Below, piece after piece: positions 38,548 to 51,313 of a stretch of DNA of 64,000 nt. This DNA is from Methylophaga nitratireducenticrescens. GTDB taxonomy: Bacteria > Pseudomonadota > Gammaproteobacteria > Nitrosococcales > Methylophagaceae. The notes below the pieces were generated by a model that did not search any database, was not told where the DNA came from, and saw only the letters and a program-made list of their open reading frames with translations. The stretch's first letter is position 1. Each line of letters opens with the position of its first letter. The stretch spans positions 2,660,924 to 2,724,923 of the forward strand of contig NC_017857.3 of the NCBI RefSeq assembly GCF_000260985.4, in the 5' to 3' direction. Both the position numbers and the translations under genes were made by a program.

Positions 38548-39897
38548 TTAACGCTGTAATATTGTCTCAATTTGTTCAGCCAGAGACTTGGCTAGATGGT
38601 TAGTGCGGGTTGCATCGTGCCCCTCAACCATAACCCTTATAACAGGCTCTGTTCCGGAAGCTCTCAGCAGCACTCGCCCTTCCTGACCAAGTGTATTTTC
38701 CACAGCTTCTACTGCTGTCTGAATTTCTGGATAGTCTCGTAAATTAACCAGTTTATTAATACGTACATTAATAAGTCGTTGTGGATATTTTATGATAGCA
38801 GAGCACAATTCATGCAGACTGCTACCTGTTTGCTGAATTTCAGCCAATACCTGCAATGCGGCGACAATGCCATCCCCTGTACTGGTTTTATCCAGGCAGA
38901 TGATATGACCTGATGCCTCACCTCCTATCAGTCCGTCAACCTGTTGCAGCTTCTCCATCACATAACGATCACCGACATTTGCCCGGTGCAGAATAATATC
39001 GTGTTTTTCCAATGCATGCTGCAATCCCAGATTCGACATCTGTGTACCGACAACATGACCTCGATCCAAGCCAGCACGTTGTCTACCACGAGCTATGATG
39101 AACAGAATATCATCCCCGTCCACAAGCTCGCCCTGATGATCCACCATGATAAGCCGATCCCCATCGCCATCCAGGGCAATGCCCAAATCAGCTTTATGCT
39201 CGAGCACGCTGGCTTGGAGTAATCGCGGTTCAGTCGAGCCACAATTCTGATTGATATTCAGACCATCCGGCTCGGCCCCCATCAAAATGACTTCGGCACC
39301 CAGCTCACGGAATACATTTGGTGCAATGTGATAAGTGGCGCCATGAGCGCAATCCACCACAATTTTCAGATTGGATAAATCTACGCCAGTAGAAATTGTG
39401 CTTTTACAAAATTCAATATAACGTCCTGCAGCATCAGCAATACGATGGGCCTTGCCTAAATAGGCAGAATCAACCGTTTTAATTGGCTGGTCCAGCATAG
39501 CTTCAATTGCCAGCTCAACAGCATCGGGTAACTTGGTTCCCTTATCAGAGAAGAATTTAATGCCATTATCGTGATAGGGATTATGCGAGGCACTGATTAC
39601 AATGCCTGCCTGGGCATGAAATGTTCTGGTTAGATAAGCTACTGCGGGGGTTGGCATCGGCCCCATTAAATAAACATCTACACCAGCGGCTGAAAGGCCT
39701 GCCTGTAATGCGGATTCAAACATATAACCGGATATTCGGGTATCTTTACCGATCAAAACCTTGCTGTTACGTTCCTTCGCCAGCACACGTCCAATCGCCC
39801 AACCGAGTTTTAATACAAAGTCAGGTGTAATGGCGCCATCGCCTACTCTTCCTCTGATGCCATCAGTACCAAAATAACGTCGTTTTTGTTCAGTCAA
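38548..39897 (-). CDS. glmM: Phosphoglucosamine mutase
   Basis: Converts glucosamine 6-phosphate to the 1-phosphate for UDP-GlcNAc, feeding peptidoglycan and lipopolysaccharide. The 449-residue protein starts [14 protein letters not shown] and carries the phosphoserine loop [17 protein letters not shown], the metal loop [12 protein letters not shown], the sugar loop [10 protein letters not shown] and the phosphate loop [15 protein letters not shown]. It overlaps the folP end by 8 bp. Confidence 0.97.
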   Translation of the reverse strand: MTEQKRRYFGTDGIRGRVGDGAITPDFVLKLGWAIGRVLAKERNSKVLIGKDTRISGYMFESALQAGLSAAGVDVYLMGPMPTPAVAYLTRTFHAQAGIVISASHNPYHDNGIKFFSDKGTKLPDAVELAIEAMLDQPIKTVDSAYLGKAHRIADAAGRYIEFCKSTISTGVDLSNLKIVVDCAHGATYHIAPNVFRELGAEVILMGAEPDGLNINQNCGSTEPRLLQASVLEHKADLGIALDGDGDRLIMVDHQGELVDGDDILFIIARGRQRAGLDRGHVVGTQMSNLGLQHALEKHDIILHRANVGDRYVMEKLQQVDGLIGGEASGHIICLDKTSTGDGIVAALQVLAEIQQTGSSLHELCSAIIKYPQRLINVRINKLVNLRDYPEIQTAVEAVENTLGQEGRVLLRASGTEPVIRVMVEGHDATRTNHLAKSLAEQIETILQR

Positions 39898-40729
39898 AAT
39901 CGTTAACCTGCATTACATGTTCACACAATCGAACTGCCTGTACGGTTTCCCGTACATCATGACTGCGTATGATTTTTGCGCCTTGCCAGATCGCTATCGA
40001 TGCCAGAGCCAGGCTTCCCGCCAATCTTTCTTCAACAGATACATTTAACATCGCACCGATAATGGATTTTCGTGAAACCCCGACCAGAACAGGCAGATCC
40101 GATTCCGTTATCACCGATAAATGTTTCATTAATCGTAGATTATGACGGGCATTTTTACCAAAGCCAAATCCCGGGTCCAGAATAATCTTTGATCGCGAGA
40201 TTCCCGCTGCTTCACAGGCAGCGACCCGCTCAGACAGAAATTCAGTTACTTCACTGACCACATCGGCATATTGGGGCTGTTGTTGCATGGTTTGAGGTGA
40301 GCCCTGCATATGCATCAGGCAAACCGGCACGCCCAGTTCTGCAGCTGTCTGTAATGCCCCATCACCACGCAATGCATTTACATCGTTTATCAGGCTCGCT
40401 CCAGCAGTGACTGCAGCACGCATGACCTCAGCCTTCATGGTATCAATTGAGATAACTACATCAAGTTCAGAACGAATTGCTTCGATTGATGGAACAACAC
40501 GGCGAATTTCTTCTTCAACGCCTACAGGATCAGAACCGGGACGAGTCGATTCGCCACCAATATCAATAATAGTAGCACCATCAGCAACCAGTTTTCGAGC
40601 TTGTTCGAGGGCTTTATCAGCCGAAAAAAAACGCCCACCATCCGAAAAGGAGTCGGGCGTTACATTGACGATGCCCATAACGTGCGGAGCGGACAAATCC
40701 AGAGATTTGTCCGCAAAATCCATCATCAT
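39890..40729 (-). CDS. folP: Dihydropteroate synthase
   Basis: Joins p-aminobenzoate to the pterin pyrophosphate in folate synthesis; target of sulfonamides. The 279-residue TIM barrel has both signatures: [16 protein letters not shown] and [14 protein letters not shown], and the later [14 protein letters not shown]. It lies between ftsH and glmM, the usual order. Confidence 0.97.
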   Translation of the reverse strand: MMMDFADKSLDLSAPHVMGIVNVTPDSFSDGGRFFSADKALEQARKLVADGATIIDIGGESTRPGSDPVGVEEEIRRVVPSIEAIRSELDVVISIDTMKAEVMRAAVTAGASLINDVNALRGDGALQTAAELGVPVCLMHMQGSPQTMQQQPQYADVVSEVTEFLSERVAACEAAGISRSKIILDPGFGFGKNARHNLRLMKHLSVITESDLPVLVGVSRKSIIGAMLNVSVEERLAGSLALASIAIWQGAKIIRSHDVRETVQAVRLCEHVMQVNDFD

Positions 40730-40742
40730 GATTTAACTTTTC

Positions 40743-42653
40743 TCAGTTTAATTGATCAGCAGGCTTGCCTGTAGGTTCAGGGCCATTTTCATCTGCTTTA
40801 GCGGATGGTGGTGGAGTCGATGATTTATCATCCCAGCCCTTAGGTGCACCTGGTTCACGACCTTCCATAATGGCATCAATCTGATCACTGTCGATAGTTT
40901 CATACGTAATCAACAGTTTTGCCATGGTATGCAATTTATCAAGATTTTCGGTGAGGATATTTTTGGCACGATCATAGTTACGAGTAATCAATGCGCGAAC
41001 ATCTTCATCAATCTGTTTAGCCGTTAAATCGGATACCGCTTTGTGTTGTGTCACGCTACGACCAAGGAATACTTCGCCTTCATCTTCACCATAAGACAAT
41101 GGTCCCATGTTGTCAGACAAACCCCATTTGGTCACCATATTATGTGCCAGCTCGGTTGCCCGTTGAATATCATTCGACGCACCCGTGGTAACCGCTTCAG
41201 AACCAAAGATCATTTCCTCAGCCAACCGACCGCCGTAAAGACTGGAAATCTGACTTTCCAGTTGCTGTTTGGTATAGCTGTAACGGTCTTCCGTTGGCAA
41301 GAACATGGTGACACCAAGTGCACGACCACGCGGAATAATACTGACTTTATAGACCGGATCATGGCCCGGTACACTACGACCGACAATCGCATGGCCAGCC
41401 TCATGGTAAGCCGTCAGCTCTTTCTCTTTATCACTCATGACCATGGAGCGCCGCTCGGCACCCATCATGATTTTATCTTTTGCCAGTTCCAAATCATTCA
41501 TTGAAACCAAACGTTTGTTGGTGCGCGCTGCAAATAAGGCTGCTTCGTTCACCAGGTTGGCCAGATCAGCACCTGAAAAGCCTGGAGTTCCGCGTGCAAT
41601 AACACTTGGATTAACATCTTCATCAGCGGGGACTTTACCCATATGAACTTTCAGAATCTGCTCACGTCCACGAATATCCGGTAATGGCACCACAACCTGT
41701 CTGTCGAAACGACCCGGACGCAATAAAGCGGGATCAAGTACGTCAGGACGGTTGGTGGCGGCAATAATAATGACACCTTCATTACCTTCAAAACCATCCA
41801 TCTCAACCAGCAACTGGTTCAGTGTCTGCTCACGTTCGTCATTACCACCGCCCAGACCTGCACCACGGTGACGACCGACCGCATCAATCTCATCAATAAA
41901 GATAATACATGGCGCATGTTTTTTGGCTTGTTCAAACATGTCACGAACCCGTGAGGCACCGACACCAACAAACATTTCCACGAAATCAGAACCTGAAATA
42001 GTAAAGAAAGGTACTTTCGCTTCACCGGCTATCGCTTTGGCCAACAAGGTTTTACCAGTACCCGGCGAACCTACCATCAGAATACCGCGTGGAATGCGCC
42101 CACCCAGCTTCTGGAATTTACCTGGGTCACGCAGGAAGTCTACTAACTCATGAACTTCTTCTTTAGCTTCTTCGACACCAGCGACATCTTTGAAAGTCAC
42201 TTTAACCTGATCTTCATTCAGCATACGGGCTTTGCTTTTACCGAATGACATAGGATTTTTGCCACCGCCACCCTGCATCTGACGCATGAAGAAAATCCAC
42301 ACACCAATCAGTAACAACATTGGGAACCATGAGATAAATATCTGCATCAGCAGACCGGTTTTTTCTGCTGGTTCAGCTTTGATAGCCACGCCGTTATCCA
42401 GCAAATCACCAATCAAACCTGGATCGTAATCTGGGCTGTAGGTTGTGAAGTTACTGCCATCCGATAATTCGCCGGTGATCGTCCGGCCCTGAATATCCAC
42501 ACTGGAGACCCCGCCATTTTTCACACTGCTGATAAAGGTCGAGTAATCCATTTCGCTCTGCTTGCTTTGCTGCGGACCGAAATTGTTAAATACCGACATC
42601 AATACCATCGCGATGACGACCCATAAAACAATATTTTTCATCATGTCACTCAA
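40743..42653 (-). CDS. ftsH: ATP-dependent membrane zinc protease FtsH
   Basis: Membrane-anchored AAA+ protease that removes misassembled membrane proteins and regulators such as LpxC. The 636-residue protein has two helices (about 6-24 and 100-120) around a periplasmic domain, Walker [14 protein letters not shown], Walker [13 protein letters not shown], the SRH arginines ([19 protein letters not shown]) and the zinc site HEAGH. The C-terminal tail is acidic and Pro-rich. It follows rlmE by 36 bp. Confidence 0.97.
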   Translation of the reverse strand: MSDMMKNIVLWVVIAMVLMSVFNNFGPQQSKQSEMDYSTFISSVKNGGVSSVDIQGRTITGELSDGSNFTTYSPDYDPGLIGDLLDNGVAIKAEPAEKTGLLMQIFISWFPMLLLIGVWIFFMRQMQGGGGKNPMSFGKSKARMLNEDQVKVTFKDVAGVEEAKEEVHELVDFLRDPGKFQKLGGRIPRGILMVGSPGTGKTLLAKAIAGEAKVPFFTISGSDFVEMFVGVGASRVRDMFEQAKKHAPCIIFIDEIDAVGRHRGAGLGGGNDEREQTLNQLLVEMDGFEGNEGVIIIAATNRPDVLDPALLRPGRFDRQVVVPLPDIRGREQILKVHMGKVPADEDVNPSVIARGTPGFSGADLANLVNEAALFAARTNKRLVSMNDLELAKDKIMMGAERRSMVMSDKEKELTAYHEAGHAIVGRSVPGHDPVYKVSIIPRGRALGVTMFLPTEDRYSYTKQQLESQISSLYGGRLAEEMIFGSEAVTTGASNDIQRATELAHNMVTKWGLSDNMGPLSYGEDEGEVFLGRSVTQHKAVSDLTAKQIDEDVRALITRNYDRAKNILTENLDKLHTMAKLLITYETIDSDQIDAIMEGREPGAPKGWDDKSSTPPPSAKADENGPEPTGKPADQLN

Positions 42654-42689
42654 TGTTTGTTACCCCTAGTAACGTTAGTCTTTTTACTG

Positions 42690-43307
42690 TCATTTCAGTC
42701 CACGTCCGAGTAGATATACCTCACGGCTGCGAGCGCGTGAAGCATCTGGTTTACGGGTTATCACTTTATTAAAATGTGCCCGCATGAACTTCAAGAATTC
42801 ATCAAATCCTTCACCTTGAAAAACTTTGACCAGAAAATCACCCTGTTTACTCAAGTTATTAATAGCAAAATCCAATGCCAGTTCTACCAGATACATACTG
42901 CCCGGCTGATCGATTGCGCCTACACCTGTCATATTGGGGGCCATATCCGATAATACAAGGTCTATTGATTGTCCGGCCAATACTTCATTCAGTTGTTCGA
43001 GTACATGATCCTCACGAAAATCACCTTCGATGAAATGTACTCCAGTCAAAGGCGTCATCGGCAAAATGTCCAATGCAATAACTTTACCTTTGTCACCGAC
43101 CCGATGCAAAGCATAATCAGACCATCCCCCAGGCGCCGAACCAAGATCGACCACCGACATGCCGTTGCGAATTAATTTATCTTTCTGATCGATTTCTTCC
43201 AGTTTGAAGGTTGCTCTGGAACGGTAACCCTTTTGCTGTGCTTTTTTGACATAAGGATCGTCAAAATGTTCTTTAAGCCAATTTGTGCTGGATTTACTGC
43301 GCGCCAT
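42690..43307 (-). CDS. rlmE: 23S rRNA 2'-O-ribose methyltransferase RlmE (FtsJ)
   Basis: Methylates U2552 of 23S rRNA late in 50S assembly. The 205-residue protein shows the catalytic Lys region [14 protein letters not shown], the SAM site [16 protein letters not shown], the Asp motif [11 protein letters not shown] and the Lys/Glu end [11 protein letters not shown]. The rlmE-ftsH pair is conserved. Confidence 0.96.
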   Translation of the reverse strand: MARSKSSTNWLKEHFDDPYVKKAQQKGYRSRATFKLEEIDQKDKLIRNGMSVVDLGSAPGGWSDYALHRVGDKGKVIALDILPMTPLTGVHFIEGDFREDHVLEQLNEVLAGQSIDLVLSDMAPNMTGVGAIDQPGSMYLVELALDFAINNLSKQGDFLVKVFQGEGFDEFLKFMRAHFNKVITRKPDASRARSREVYLLGRGLK

Positions 43308-43308
43308 T

Positions 43309-43773
43309 TCAGCTCTTCTCTGCCACGTGGCTCTTGTCGGTACTCAGTACTAACAATAAACCGGCAATGCTCAACATCAGATACAAATTCTGACTCAGCA
43401 TATGTAACCATTCAAAGCGCTCGGCGAGATTGGTCTCTAAACGCCAGTTATCGACAGTTTTTATATTGGCTATTTCCGGCTGGACATACATGCTAAAAAT
43501 CAGAGTAATTAACAGCATGGCAATCAATAGCCAGAATCGCCAGGAATACATTGCCCTACCACGCTGAATAATTATTTTGCCGAGAAGGATTAACGTACCA
43601 CTGATTATGCCAATAACATTCACTGCAAAAAACAGTTTGGCCGCATATTCTGCGGCCACCAATGCCTCAAGGCTGATAAAAGCCAATGGTACAGCGAGAT
43701 AACCAATTGACCATAAAGCGCCTACCCACAGTGTCAGTAATAAGCGTTCGCCAATGGTTTCAGAACGATTCAA
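43309..43773 (-). CDS. DUF4149 membrane protein
   Basis: A 154-residue protein with four predicted helices (about 8-33, 45-65, 78-98, 125-145). The start [20 protein letters not shown] and the Asn-rich middle [15 protein letters not shown] fit the DUF4149 group found between greA and rlmE in many gammaproteobacteria. Function is unknown. It ends 1 bp before rlmE and starts 3 bp after greA, so it is within the operon. Confidence 0.8.
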   Translation of the reverse strand: MNRSETIGERLLLTLWVGALWSIGYLAVPLAFISLEALVAAEYAAKLFFAVNVIGIISGTLILLGKIIIQRGRAMYSWRFWLLIAMLLITLIFSMYVQPEIANIKTVDNWRLETNLAERFEWLHMLSQNLYLMLSIAGLLLVLSTDKSHVAEKS

Positions 43774-43776
43774 CAG

Positions 43777-44253
43777 TTAGTCCAGATAATGAATGCCGGT
43801 AATTTCATATTCGATTGCACCACCCGGCGCCTGAACAGTTGCTACATCGTCAATTTCCTTGCCGATCAATGCACGGGCAATGGGTGAAGAAATGGAAATA
43901 CGGTTCAATTTAATATCTGATTCATAATCGCCCACGATCTGATACTGCTTTTCTTCATCAGTATCGATATTCAGCAAATCAACCGTTACACCAAATACCA
44001 CGCGGCCATCTTTAGGTAAAGACGTAGGATCAATCACTTGGCAATCCGCCAAAGTCGATTCAAGTTCCTGAATACGGCCTTCTGTGAAGCTTTGCTGCTC
44101 GCGCGCGGCATGGTATTCGGCATTTTCTTTTAAATCACCATGGGCGCGCGCTTCAGAAATCGCATTAACGATAGCTGGACGTCTGACGGTTTTCAGTTCG
44201 TGTAACTCATCTTTCAGTGCTTGGGCACCGCGGGCGGTAATAGGAACGGCCAT
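43777..44253 (-). CDS. greA: Transcription elongation factor GreA
   Basis: Rescues backtracked RNA polymerase by stimulating transcript cleavage. The 158-residue protein has the N-terminal coiled coil (about 1-75) with the acidic tip [18 protein letters not shown] and the C-terminal FKBP-like domain ([20 protein letters not shown]). It overlaps carB by 3 bp at TAATG. Confidence 0.97.
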   Translation of the reverse strand: MAVPITARGAQALKDELHELKTVRRPAIVNAISEARAHGDLKENAEYHAAREQQSFTEGRIQELESTLADCQVIDPTSLPKDGRVVFGVTVDLLNIDTDEEKQYQIVGDYESDIKLNRISISSPIARALIGKEIDDVATVQAPGGAIEYEITGIHYLD

Positions 44254-47200
44254 TAATTTAATTCTCCATGCAATGACTGTAAACGATTCACCGACACACT
44301 ATCTTCGCAATGCAAGGCCAGAATGGTGGCACGAGCAGCGGCCAATGTTGTGGTGTAGTTCACCTGATGTTGTAAAGCTGCACGGCGGATCTCTCTTGAA
44401 TCCACAACGGCTTGTCGACCTTCAGTTGTATTTACAATCAGAGCAATTTCATCGTTTTTAATCATATCTACAATATGCGGCTGACCTTCGGCGACTTTTT
44501 TCACCCGTTCACAAGGCACATCCGCTTCAATCAACGTTTGTTGTGTGCCACGGGTGGCCAACAACGAGAATCCCAAGCCTAACAAATCTTTGGCAATCTT
44601 GATAACCGATTGTTTGTCGGCATCCCGCACTGAAATAAAGGCTTTACCACCCACCGGCAGACTAACAGAGGCTGCTAACTGGGATTTGGCAAATGCCTCG
44701 CCGAAAGTGCGACCAACACCCATCACTTCACCGGTAGACTTCATTTCTGGTCCAAGAATTGGATCCACACCCTGGAACTTAATGAATGGGAACACAGCTT
44801 CTTTAACCGAGAAATAAGATGGAATCACTTCTTCGGTAACACCCTGCTCTGCCAGGCTCATACCGGCCATACAGCGTGCAGCAACTTTGGCCAATGGTAC
44901 ACCGATGGATTTGGATACATACGGCACCGTACGTGAAGCACGTGGGTTCACTTCTAAAATAAAAATACGTTCTCCCTGAATAGCAAACTGGGTATTCATC
45001 AATCCCACCACACCCAGCTCAAGCGCCATCTGTTTCACCTGAACCCGTAACTTATCCATAATTTCATGACTAAGGCTGTAAGGTGGTAAAGCACAAGCCG
45101 AGTCACCTGAGTGAACACCAGCCTGTTCGATATGTTCCATAATACCGCCGATAAGGACTTCCTTACCGTCACAAATTGCATCCACATCGACTTCAATGGC
45201 GTCATCCAGGAAACGATCCAGCAAGACCGGTGAATCATTGGAAACCGATACTGCTGTCAACATATAACGCTGTAACTCTTCTTCGTTATAAACGATTTCC
45301 ATTGCACGGCCACCCAATACATAAGATGGACGCACCACTAATGGATAACCGATTTCGGCAGCCAGTGACACAGCGGTATCAACTGAATGTGCTAAACGAT
45401 TAGGCGGTTGCAGCAAACCAAGTTTCTCAACCATTTGCTGGAACCGTTCACGATCTTCTGCATGGTCAATCGCATCCGGCGAAGTACCAATAATCGGTAC
45501 ACCGGCAGCTTCTAGTGCACGCGCCAGTTTCAATGGTGTCTGACCACCGAACTGGACGATCACGCCTTTAGGTTTTTCCAGCGCGACAATTTCCAGTACA
45601 TCTTCCAGCGTCAGTGACTCAAAATACAGTCGGTCGGAGGTATCGTAATCGGTGGAAACGGTTTCAGGATTACAGTTAACCATAATGGTTTCGTAACCAT
45701 CTTCGCGTAACGCCAACGCGGCGTGAACACAACAGTAATCAAACTCAATACCCTGACCGATACGGTTGGGGCCACCACCTAAAATCATAATCTTGTCACG
45801 ATCGGTCGGGTTGGCTTCACATTCTTCATCATAGGTTGAGTACATATAGGCAGTTGAGGTTGAAAATTCAGCTGCACAGGTATCAACCCGTTTATACACC
45901 GGACGTACACCCAATGCATGACGATGGCTGCGGAATTGCTTTTCCGTCTTGTGTAACAGTTTTGCCAGACGTGAATCAGCGAAACCTTTGCGCTTCAATG
46001 CGCGCATTTCAGCTTCATCAATATCGTTTAAAGAACGCTCTTTAAGCTGATGTTCAATTTCCACCAGCTCCTGGATCTGAATCAGGAACCACGGATCAAT
46101 ATGTGTCAGTTGCTGAACTTCGTCAAAGCTCATTCCATAACGGAAAGCATCGCCGACATACCAAAGTCGGTCTGATCCCGGCAAACTTAGTTCACGACGT
46201 AATACTTCAGCGGTATTTTCAGCTTTCAGATCCAGGATTTCGTTAAAACCATCCCGATCTGTTTCCAGTCCACGTAATGCTTTCTGTAAAGATTCCTGGA
46301 AATTACGACCAATGGCCATCACTTCACCAACAGACTTCATCTGAGTGCTCAGGCGATTATCCGCCAACGGGAATTTTTCAAAGGTAAAACGGGGAATTTT
46401 GGTAACGACATAATCGATTGTCGGTTCAAATGACGTCGGTGTGGCATTACCGGTAATTTCGTTCTGTAATTCATCCAGTGTATAACCCACCGCCAATTTG
46501 GCAGCGACTTTGGCAATTGGGAAACCGGTTGCTTTAGAAGCCAAAGCAGACGAGCGTGACACCCGCGGGTTCATTTCGATAATGATCAAACGACCAGTTT
46601 CCGGGTTCACCGCAAACTGCACGTTCGAACCACCGGTTTCTACACCAATCTCACGCAAAACTGCCAGCGAGGCGTTACGCATGATTTGGTATTCTTTGTC
46701 GGTCAACGTCTGAGCCGGTGCAACAGTGATTGAATCACCGGTATGCACACCCATTGCATCAAAGTTTTCAATGGAACAGATAATGATGGCGTTGTCTTTT
46801 TTGTCACGCACCACTTCCATTTCATATTCTTTCCAGCCGATGATTGATTCTTCAATCAGCAACTCGGAGGTCGGGCTCAGATACAAACCGCGCTGGCAGA
46901 TATCGACAAAGTCTTCACGGTTGTAGGCGATACCACCACCACTACCGCCCATGGTAAACGACGGACGGATAATCACTGGGAAACCAAATTTCTGTTGAAC
47001 TTCCAGAGCTTCTTCCAGCGAGTGAGCGATATCCGATTGCGGCATATCGAGACCGATTTTGCGCATTGCCGCACGGAACAAATCGCGATCTTCGGCCTTA
47101 TTGATGGCTTCACTGTCAGCACCGATCATCTCGACACCATATTTTTCCAGTACGCCATGTTTTTCCAGGTCTAACGCACAGTTCAACGCGGTTTGGCCAC

Positions 47201-47471
47201 CCATGGTCGGCAGAATTGCATCGGGACGCTCAACTTCAATAACCTTGCTGACCGCTTCCCAGGTAACCGGCTCAATATAAGTTGCATCGGCCATATTTGG
47301 GTCAGTCATGATGGTGGCCGGGTTGGAATTGACCAGAATGACGCGATAACCTTCTTCCCGCAGAGCTTTACAAGCCTGTGCGCCAGAATAATCAAATTCG
47401 CAGGCCTGACCGATAACAATCGGACCAGCACCGAGAATCAGAATGCTTTGAATATCAGTACGTTTAGCCAT
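44253..47471 (-). CDS. carB: Carbamoyl phosphate synthase large subunit
   Basis: Makes carbamoyl phosphate for arginine and pyrimidine synthesis from bicarbonate, ATP and CarA-derived ammonia. The 1072-residue protein has the two homologous ATP-grasp halves ([18 protein letters not shown] and [18 protein letters not shown]), the oligomerisation region between them and the C-terminal MGS allosteric domain ([20 protein letters not shown]). It follows carA by 6 bp. Confidence 0.98.
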   Translation of the reverse strand: MAKRTDIQSILILGAGPIVIGQACEFDYSGAQACKALREEGYRVILVNSNPATIMTDPNMADATYIEPVTWEAVSKVIEVERPDAILPTMGGQTALNCALDLEKHGVLEKYGVEMIGADSEAINKAEDRDLFRAAMRKIGLDMPQSDIAHSLEEALEVQQKFGFPVIIRPSFTMGGSGGGIAYNREDFVDICQRGLYLSPTSELLIEESIIGWKEYEMEVVRDKKDNAIIICSIENFDAMGVHTGDSITVAPAQTLTDKEYQIMRNASLAVLREIGVETGGSNVQFAVNPETGRLIIIEMNPRVSRSSALASKATGFPIAKVAAKLAVGYTLDELQNEITGNATPTSFEPTIDYVVTKIPRFTFEKFPLADNRLSTQMKSVGEVMAIGRNFQESLQKALRGLETDRDGFNEILDLKAENTAEVLRRELSLPGSDRLWYVGDAFRYGMSFDEVQQLTHIDPWFLIQIQELVEIEHQLKERSLNDIDEAEMRALKRKGFADSRLAKLLHKTEKQFRSHRHALGVRPVYKRVDTCAAEFSTSTAYMYSTYDEECEANPTDRDKIMILGGGPNRIGQGIEFDYCCVHAALALREDGYETIMVNCNPETVSTDYDTSDRLYFESLTLEDVLEIVALEKPKGVIVQFGGQTPLKLARALEAAGVPIIGTSPDAIDHAEDRERFQQMVEKLGLLQPPNRLAHSVDTAVSLAAEIGYPLVVRPSYVLGGRAMEIVYNEEELQRYMLTAVSVSNDSPVLLDRFLDDAIEVDVDAICDGKEVLIGGIMEHIEQAGVHSGDSACALPPYSLSHEIMDKLRVQVKQMALELGVVGLMNTQFAIQGERIFILEVNPRASRTVPYVSKSIGVPLAKVAARCMAGMSLAEQGVTEEVIPSYFSVKEAVFPFIKFQGVDPILGPEMKSTGEVMGVGRTFGEAFAKSQLAASVSLPVGGKAFISVRDADKQSVIKIAKDLLGLGFSLLATRGTQQTLIEADVPCERVKKVAEGQPHIVDMIKNDEIALIVNTTEGRQAVVDSREIRRAALQHQVNYTTTLAAARATILALHCEDSVSVNRLQSLHGELN

Positions 47472-47477
47472 TGTGTG

Positions 47478-48608
47478 TTATTTACCTGTCGCTTGTTCGA
47501 GTAGGTCGATAAAGTGATCGAATAGAGGTGCAGCATCCTGCGGACCGGGACTTGCCTCAGGATGCCCCTGAAAGCTGAAAGCCGGTTTGGTTTTATGATG
47601 TATGCCCTGCAATGTGCCATCAAATAAAGAACGATGGGTGGTTTCTACCGTGTCTGGCAAGGTGGCTTCATCTACAGCAAAACTATGATTTTGGCTGGTA
47701 ATCATCACCAGCCCTGCCAGCAATTCCTGAACCGGATGATTCGCCCCATGATGACCGAATTTCATTTTTTCGGTTTTGGCGCCACAAGCCAATGCCAGTA
47801 ATTGATGTCCCAGACAGATACCAAAAATTGGCATCTCTTTATCAAGGAAATACTGAATCGCCTTGATTGCATAATCACAAGGCTCCGGGTCACCCGGGCC
47901 ATTGGCCAGAAAGATACCATCAGGATTAAGTTTCATGACTTCTTCAGCTGGCATTTGAGCAGGTACTACCGTTAATTTACAGCCACGTTCGGTCAGCATA
48001 CGCATGATGTTTTTCTTGATGCCATAATCATAGGCAACCACATGAAAACGGGGCTCGGCTTTACGGGACTGGTTGTCGATGTGCCAGACACCATCGGTCC
48101 ACTCATAAGCCTGTTTGGTGGAAACTTCTTTGGCCAAGTCCATGCCTTTCAAACCAGCAAAGGCTTTGGCCGCAGCAATTGCCGCATCAACATCAATATT
48201 ATCGCCAGCAACGATGCAGCCTTTTTGCGCACCTTTTTCGCGCAACAAACGTGTGAGACGACGGGTATCAATACCGGCCAGTCCCACAACATTCTGGCGC
48301 TCAAGATATTTATCCAAAGCTTCTTCACCACGCCAGCTGGACATGACGGGTGAAAGTTCGCGAATGATTAAACCACTGGCATAAATCTGGTCAGATTCTT
48401 CATCGTCTTTGTTAACGCCAACGTTACCGATATGCGGATAAGTCAGAGTGACGATTTGGCGGCAATACGACGGGTCGGTAATAATTTCCTGATAACCTGT
48501 CATCGCGGTGTTGAAGACCACTTCACCAACTGACTGGCCCACAGCACCGATTGATTCGCCGTGAAAGACCGTGCCATCTTCAAGAGCAAGTAGCGCAGTT
48601 GTACGCAA
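47478..48608 (-). CDS. carA: Carbamoyl phosphate synthase small (glutaminase) subunit
   Basis: Supplies ammonia from glutamine to CarB. The N-terminal domain starts [20 protein letters not shown]; the class I amidotransferase triad is visible as Cys in [14 protein letters not shown] and His in [14 protein letters not shown] chose TTG at 48608 (376 residues) because GGAGG lies 6 bases upstream and the protein then matches E. coli CarA; the frame is open 18 codons further. Confidence 0.95.
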   Translation of the reverse strand: MRTTALLALEDGTVFHGESIGAVGQSVGEVVFNTAMTGYQEIITDPSYCRQIVTLTYPHIGNVGVNKDDEESDQIYASGLIIRELSPVMSSWRGEEALDKYLERQNVVGLAGIDTRRLTRLLREKGAQKGCIVAGDNIDVDAAIAAAKAFAGLKGMDLAKEVSTKQAYEWTDGVWHIDNQSRKAEPRFHVVAYDYGIKKNIMRMLTERGCKLTVVPAQMPAEEVMKLNPDGIFLANGPGDPEPCDYAIKAIQYFLDKEMPIFGICLGHQLLALACGAKTEKMKFGHHGANHPVQELLAGLVMITSQNHSFAVDEATLPDTVETTHRSLFDGTLQGIHHKTKPAFSFQGHPEASPGPQDAAPLFDHFIDLLEQATGK

Positions 48609-48626
48609 GGGGAACCTCCACCAGAT

Positions 48627-48656
48627 AAAAAAGGAACAGGGGACGACGTTCTCCCC
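48627..48656 (-). promoter_or_regulatory. Possible attenuator hairpin in the carA leader
   Basis: On the minus strand GGGGA and TCCCC (48656-48652 and 48643-48639) can pair around an 8-base loop; six bases later comes TTTTTT, then the carA ribosome site. The 6-base gap weakens it as a terminator. Pyrimidine genes are often controlled at such leader sites, so it is worth noting only. Confidence 0.3.
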
Positions 48657-48739
48657 AGACAAAATCTTTGCAATTTTAGCCTATCTGCAGCCTATGCGTC
48701 CACGCTAAAAACGATGACAAGTTACCTTGCCAGCGGTAG

Positions 48740-49783
<1,044 letters not shown>

Positions 49784-49785
49784 AC

Positions 49786-50607
49786 ATGACAGATAAATAC
49801 GCCGTAATCGGTAACCCGATACATCATAGTAAATCCCCTTTGATTCATGCCGAGTTTGCCAGACAAACCGGTGAGGATATTGAATATTCAGCGATTGAAG
49901 TTCCGTTGGACGGGCTGCAGAACAGTCTTCAACAGCTTCGCGACGTGCTTAAACTAAAAGGCATCAATGTAACAGTGCCATTCAAGGAGCAGGTCTGGAA
50001 GATAACCCAGCAAAAATCTGCCCGGGCCGAGTTGGCTGGAGCAGTTAATACCGTGGTATTCAATAATGATGGTAGCTTGTTTGGAGACAATACTGATGGC
50101 ATTGGTCTTTGCCGTGATTTAGTAATCAATCATCAGGTGGAGCTTGCTGGCAAACGAATTTTATTACTGGGAGCCGGTGGCGCTTCACGTGGCGTGATCG
50201 CGCCTTTACTTGAATACCAACCGCTCGGAATATTTATTGCCAATCGAACAGCATCCAAGTCCAGTCATCTAGCAGAGCTGTTCGCCCATCTGGGCAATGT
50301 TCATGGCGGTGGATTTCATGACATTGCCGGTGAATTTGATGTGGTGATTAATGCCACCGCAGCCAGTTTACAGGGCGAAGTGCCTCCTTTGCCTGATAAG
50401 GTACTGGCAAGTGGCGCCTGTTGTTATGACATGATGTACAGCGACACTGATACGGCATTTATTCAATGGGCTAAAGCCCAAAAAGCCGAAAAAACCATTG
50501 ATGGGCTGGGCATGCTGGTTGAGCAGGCCGCAGAAGCCTTTTATCTCTGGCGTGGTGTGCGTCCGCAAACAGCTTCAGTAATATCACTGCTTCACAATAA
50601 AACCTGA
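49786..50607 (+). CDS. aroE: Shikimate dehydrogenase
   Basis: NADPH-dependent reduction of 3-dehydroshikimate in aromatic amino-acid synthesis. The 273-residue protein has NPIHHSKSPLIHAEFARQTG, the catalytic Lys in GINVTVPFKEQVW, GAVNTVVF, the Asp in DNTDGIGLCRD, and the nucleotide fold LLLGAGGASRGVIAPLL. It is cotranscribed with hemB. Confidence 0.96.
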   Translation: MTDKYAVIGNPIHHSKSPLIHAEFARQTGEDIEYSAIEVPLDGLQNSLQQLRDVLKLKGINVTVPFKEQVWKITQQKSARAELAGAVNTVVFNNDGSLFGDNTDGIGLCRDLVINHQVELAGKRILLLGAGGASRGVIAPLLEYQPLGIFIANRTASKSSHLAELFAHLGNVHGGGFHDIAGEFDVVINATAASLQGEVPPLPDKVLASGACCYDMMYSDTDTAFIQWAKAQKAEKTIDGLGMLVEQAAEAFYLWRGVRPQTASVISLLHNKT

Positions 50608-50616
50608 TCAACGCCC

Positions 50617-50655
50617 ATAAAAAACCTCATCCTGCACTCATTGTCAGGATGAGGT
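50617..50655. terminator. Shared terminator between aroE and the Spy-like gene
   Basis: A perfect 10-bp stem (CCTCATCCTG 50625-50634 / CAGGATGAGG 50645-50654). On the minus strand it is followed by TTTTTTATGG, giving a strong terminator for the Spy-like gene; on the plus strand the T-run is weak, but the hairpin may also help to end hemB-aroE. Confidence 0.85.
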
Positions 50656-50667
50656 AAGTCATTTTAT

Positions 50668-51129
50668 TCAAGGCTTGTTACGGTTTTCAGAGTCGGCCAT
50701 TTTCTGCTGCAGCTGCTGTTTTTGTTCTGCTGTTAGCACATTGAAAACCGCATTATTCAATTTAGCTTTTTTAGCTAACCTGTCGGCATGAGATTCTGTG
50801 GCTTCATTGATTATGGCTTCTAGCTTGTTTTGATCCAGACGATCATTAAAAGCCAATTGGTTTAATTGCTTGTGCAACTCCCAGTGCGACTTCATATCGT
50901 TTCTTTTGTCTGTCTGCTGGGGTTCAACTAATTCTTTTATTTCTGATTTCTGCGCTTCGGTTAAATCAACGCCCTGCAACACGCGTGGAATGCCATCATT
51001 ATCTTTATGTTTTTTCTTCATCTCGCCATATTTTTCTCCTTCACCACAACTTTTATGTTTATCGGCCATGGCAGGTACTGCTAAAAATAAAGCCGGAATC
51101 AAACTGAGCGCCATTAATTTGCTACGCAT
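50668..51129 (-). CDS. Spy/CpxP-family periplasmic stress protein
   Basis: A 153-residue periplasmic protein with a signal peptide (about 1-22, ending LAVPAMA) and two LTxxQ motifs (DLTEAQKSEIKEL and VLTAEQKQQLQQKM) of the Spy/CpxP fold. Such proteins act as ATP-independent chaperones and CpxP dampens CpxA. AGGAG lies 7 bases before the start. It is divergent from cpxR with a CpxR box between, the same arrangement as cpxP-cpxRA in E. coli, so CpxP-like feedback is likely. A His/Lys-rich stretch after the signal peptide (DKHKSCGEGEKYGEMKKKHK) may bind metal. Confidence 0.85.
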   Translation of the reverse strand: MRSKLMALSLIPALFLAVPAMADKHKSCGEGEKYGEMKKKHKDNDGIPRVLQGVDLTEAQKSEIKELVEPQQTDKRNDMKSHWELHKQLNQLAFNDRLDQNKLEAIINEATESHADRLAKKAKLNNAVFNVLTAEQKQQLQQKMADSENRNKP

Positions 51130-51227
51130 AGGTGTTCTCCTAAGAAGGTTATTTTTTAACGAAATACTGTCGATCGACAGGTTGCAGACAGTATTGACGG
51201 ATTAACTGTTAATGACTGTTTTGATAT

Positions 51228-51242
51228 GTAAATTCAGGTAAA
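51228..51242 (+). promoter_or_regulatory. CpxR box (GTAAA-N5-GTAAA)
   Basis: GTAAATTCAGGTAAA is an exact match to the E. coli CpxR recognition pattern of two GTAAA units 5 bp apart. It lies about 70 bp before cpxR and 100 bp before the divergent Spy-like gene and so could serve both. An inverted TTTAC follows at 51250-51254. Confidence 0.85.
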
Positions 51243-51313
51243 ACACGGATTTACAATTAGCTGATTAATATTTGGGGACGTATCATTACTTTACAAAATA
51301 ACAGGACATCTCT

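Noticed and set aside
43172-43411. Minus-strand frame overlapping rlmE and the DUF4149 gene
   Set aside because: It is an out-of-frame shadow; both flanking genes have clear family signatures.
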